NCBI GenBank assembly: GCA_030762895.1
Contig: CM061067.1
Coordinates: 165,972,518 to 166,036,517 of the forward strand
Direction of reading: 5' to 3'
Source: Sophora flavescens
Lineage: Eukaryota; Streptophyta; Magnoliopsida; Fabales; Fabaceae
DNA: 64,000 bases
Positions 61,143-64,000 of this stretch are shown here, in pieces (position 1 is the stretch's first letter; each line of letters opens with the position of its first letter). The position numbers and the translations under genes were made by a program. The notes under the pieces were generated by a model. That model searched no databases. It was not told the origin of the DNA and worked only from the letters and a program-made list of their open reading frames with translations.

Positions 61143-63770
61143 ATGGCGGCCCCGACGGTGTTAAGTGAAGATATACCCGTTGATGTTGAAGTCATCAATT
61201 TGGGGACTAATCCAATCAAAAGCCATCCTGAAGATGTTAGTGTCACAAACTTAGTTATGCTTCCTGTTATATTGAAAAATAAATATACCTCGATTTTGTT
61301 GACAACCATTTCCTGTTATAGTTTAACTTGGTTTGTCTCTGTTGCAGCAACCAAAGGACCATGAGGAAGATGAAGTACAGTCGGTTCATGGTACTTCAAA
61401 CATGTATGACAAAATCATCAACTGAATGGAGGTTATTTACTACTCTCTTTTTAAATCTTTTCAAAAATAAAATGTTGTTTTACATACTAAAATACATATC
61501 CACAAACATACAAATTATGGAAACTCGGTTAGGTTCAATGTTGGCTGCCACGGAATGCATCTGCATTGCTGTAACTGCCTTACAAGAATTTATATGCAAC
61601 AAACCAACTCCTGAAGCCACGGAAAACAACCCTCCACCTCCCCTTGTACATGTGGAAATAGATGATGGTGCTAAAGATAAACCACAAGTTGACAAGGGAA
61701 AAGGTGTTGCTGATACATCAAAAGGCAAGTTCAAGACTCCTGCTGCGACTAGAAAAATTAGCCTCCGAATTTATGCATTCAAATCACTACTCGAGGATAC
61801 TTATGTCATGGATCTATCTGATGATGACATAGATCCTCAACAATGCGCCTCTCTAGGGAAGAAGCGTAAATCTACCATAGAACACAACAAAGAAAGATCT
61901 CCTACCACCTATGCACATGGGTGGGATAGGTTAAGGATGTCCCATCTCAATATTCATAGCAAATCAATTGTCAAGGTAAAACTTCCTTAACTGATTACCT
62001 AATTAACTGGCATTACTTGTCTTCTTTTCCCTTACCATATATAATGCTAATGTCGCTTGTTACTTATTAATAGGAGAAAACTGTGGATCATCTAGTCTTG
62101 GACAACGACTGGAGGAGGAAACGATTGTTTAGCTCACAGTCGGTTCCCGATTCATCAAATCCTAAGGGGAAAGGAATGGGCACTTCCAATAGTAAGGGAT
62201 GTGGTAGTAAGTCCACGGGGAAGAAAAGGACAAGCAAAGACAAGGGTAAGACTAGGATGGATGGCAGTGGAGGTGTCATGCAGAAAACAAATGGCTTCAT
62301 CTTTCCCAAGGTATGAAATATTTCAGCATATGGTAACCACACAAAATATTTTTTTGCATGAGTATCTCATTATTGTCAATATGTTGATTGTAAATCTTAT
62401 TAGTAGCTAACAATGGTGTATGGTACTAATTATTAATGTAAACATGGTTCAATAGAATGTTATCATGAAATCCAAGTTTCGACCTAAGGAAAATATGGGT
62501 CTGTGGAAGGAGCAGATGGAGGCCTCTGCATATATATTTGGAACTGAACTGGATACTAGGTATGAAACATGACCACTATAAGTTTGTTTAGCCCCTGTCC
62601 ATAACATGTACTCAACCATTTGATTGGCATTTGTTGGTAGTGAGATCATATTCAGATATAGAGGGCACGGAATGTCTAGGGGAGAGTTTCACTGCCTATG
62701 CCCAGGAAATGAAATTTCAGAAAAGGTAACATTACAATAAAACAAACCCTTGTGTGTAACTGGAGATTAATTATTTATTTTCATTATTCAAACATTTGTT
62801 ACTACGTAAATAGGTAATAAAATTGGTGGCCATGAAAGCAACATGGAACGAGGCTCAATATGGATCATGCACCACATGGTTACTTCCACCAGATTTTTCA
62901 GTGAGGGATTTATCTACTCATTTATACTTTGATCCATTACCATTATTGTTTAGTGGAACCTTAGGATTGTGTTAGTAATTAAGGGATGTTTCCCTTATAT
63001 GCAGGCATTAGCCCACAGGACACTCCCAAGTGATAACATATTTGAAACCTTTATGGAATATATGGTTGAATGGATGCCTAAAACCCGTCATCTTGCATAT
63101 GTAAGCGTTATTTGAAAATCCCAACGTACTAATTGATGACACACATAATGGTAATGCATTAATATGATGTTGTTCAATAATAGATTTATGTCCCATATCA
63201 CGAGGAATCTGGTCATTGGTGGCTCATTGTGATTAATATCATACACAAAAATTTACAGGCTTGACTCCAATCTTGAGTTGGATCAAATTTCAAAGAGGGA
63301 TGAAAAAATCCGATCTGTGGTAAATTAATCTTGCATAACTTACATTCGATGTTTGACAAATTCTTTGTATAACTTACATTATATATTGGAGTGACTAATT
63401 AGTATCAATTTTTCATATTCTTCCTCAGAGTTATATGCTCATAAGGATCTTGGAATGTGGTTATTTTGAGCCAGACATGATATCAAATGGGAACAAGTTT
63501 GTGGCTTGGCCTGTTGAAGATGTGAAGGGAATTCCAAATTGTGGACACAGGTTAGCAACCATATATAATGTTCCTGCAAGGAACAAGTTTAATTATTAAC
63601 CCCATTAATGTTAAAAATTTTAACCAAAGTATTACACCATCAAAACCTACTATGTCAATGGCTAACCTTATTGCTCATATCATGTGTGAAGTTTGAATTC
63701 AGCTGAATGGCTAATTTAATGGATTACTATGGGACAAGGTTTTCACACTAATCTTATAGGAGTGGTATGT
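61143..63770 (+). pseudogene. Ulp1-like (C48) cysteine protease gene, decayed, at least nine exons
   Basis: Supported exons include a block around 61515-61975, then 62074-62310, 62456-62559, 62641-62725, 62814-62900, 63005-63100, 63184-63319, 63429-63550 and from 63692. An upstream start at 61143 (MAAPTVLSEDIPVDVEVINL) is plausible. The N-terminal part is lysine- and serine-rich and low in complexity. The C-terminal part matches the Ulp1-like fold: His in SGHWWLIVINI (63214-63216), Asp in YRLDSNLELDQ (63263-63265) and Cys in IPNCGH (63540-63542). A one-base frame change separates His and Asp (about 63246-63252), and TAA at 63717-63719 interrupts the segment after Cys. Such domains are carried by plant Mutator-like and CACTA elements as well as by SUMO proteases; I infer a transposon origin. 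Confidence 0.7.
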
Positions 63771-63778
63771 TAATCACG

Positions 63779-64000
63779 TGTCGCGACCGTCCCGTCCGGA
63801 AGGCGCGAAAAGGGATTAAAAAAACAAACAGAGGAGTCGCCACTAAAATTTTTATTGGGAAAATCTTAGAAAACCCAGCTATTTAAAGGTAAAATGGTCT
63901 TAAAAAAAAAGATAGAGATTTGGATTCGGTAGTCGGTTACGAGTAGGGAAGGTATTAGCACCCCACTTCGCCCGTTTAAAAAACGGTACCTCAAGTTAAT
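63779..64000. mobile_element. Start of an Ogre/Tat-like LTR, cut by the window edge
   Basis: It begins TGTCGCGACCGTCCCGTCC, then GCGCGAAAAGGGATT, GAGGAGTCGCCACTAAAA, and GGGAAGGTATTAGCACCCC. These blocks are characteristic of Ogre/Tat-type LTR and leader sequences frequent in legumes. Only about 220 bp are visible, so the second LTR and coding region cannot be checked. Family recognition is from memory of this motif order. Confidence 0.5.

Overview
The window is nuclear DNA of a flowering plant, most likely a papilionoid legume. The grounds are AT-rich intergenic DNA, GT-AG introns, a pea-type copper amine oxidase, plant CACTA, Athila-like, Stowaway-like and Mutator-like transposons, and the start of an Ogre/Tat-like LTR at the right edge. 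The species cannot be fixed from sequence alone. Only two genes look like intact, ordinary host genes: a seven-exon CRAL-TRIO (Sec14-like) lipid-binding protein gene (2567-6205, +) and a four-exon copper-containing primary amine oxidase gene (53637-56369, +). A small RNase H1 N-terminal (viroplasmin-type) domain gene (60002) and a decayed multi-exon Ulp1-like protease gene (61143-63770) lie further right and are probably transposon-derived.

The middle (10002-44919) is one nested transposon complex. Its base is a minus-strand Ty3/gypsy-type element in the tandem order LTR - internal - LTR - internal - LTR. Its LTRs are very long (3.1-4.6 kb), its internal region is about 2.3 kb and carries only a gag gene with four zinc knuckles, and its primer-binding site is of the initiator-Met type. 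A 944-bp solo-LTR-like element sits in the middle LTR. The second internal region is split by an 18.8-kb Athila-like element (22752-41555) that has a tRNA-Asp-type primer-binding site and a short degenerate internal region. The right LTR of that element is in turn split by a 10.1-kb CACTA element (27776-37909) and by a 2.4-kb foldback Mutator-like element (38118-40527). The CACTA carries a broken TNP2 transposase and an 11-exon second gene joining a plant En/Spm-type transposase region to a Ulp1-like cysteine protease domain.

The flanks hold smaller repeats: two Stowaway-like MITEs (975, 50724), a Mutator-like foldback element with a 9-bp target duplication (8299-9521), a second copy of the 38118 foldback family (47358-49269) with a perfect 9-bp duplication, three other inverted-repeat elements (45547, 49300, 51643), a polyA-tailed retroposon with a 17-bp target duplication (52185-53341) and a 1.2-kb foldback (58245-59465). 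I saw no tRNA, rRNA or CRISPR array. No clearly new biochemical system is evident. The most informative features are the tandem gag-only retrotransposon, the protease-bearing CACTA and the legible order of insertion.
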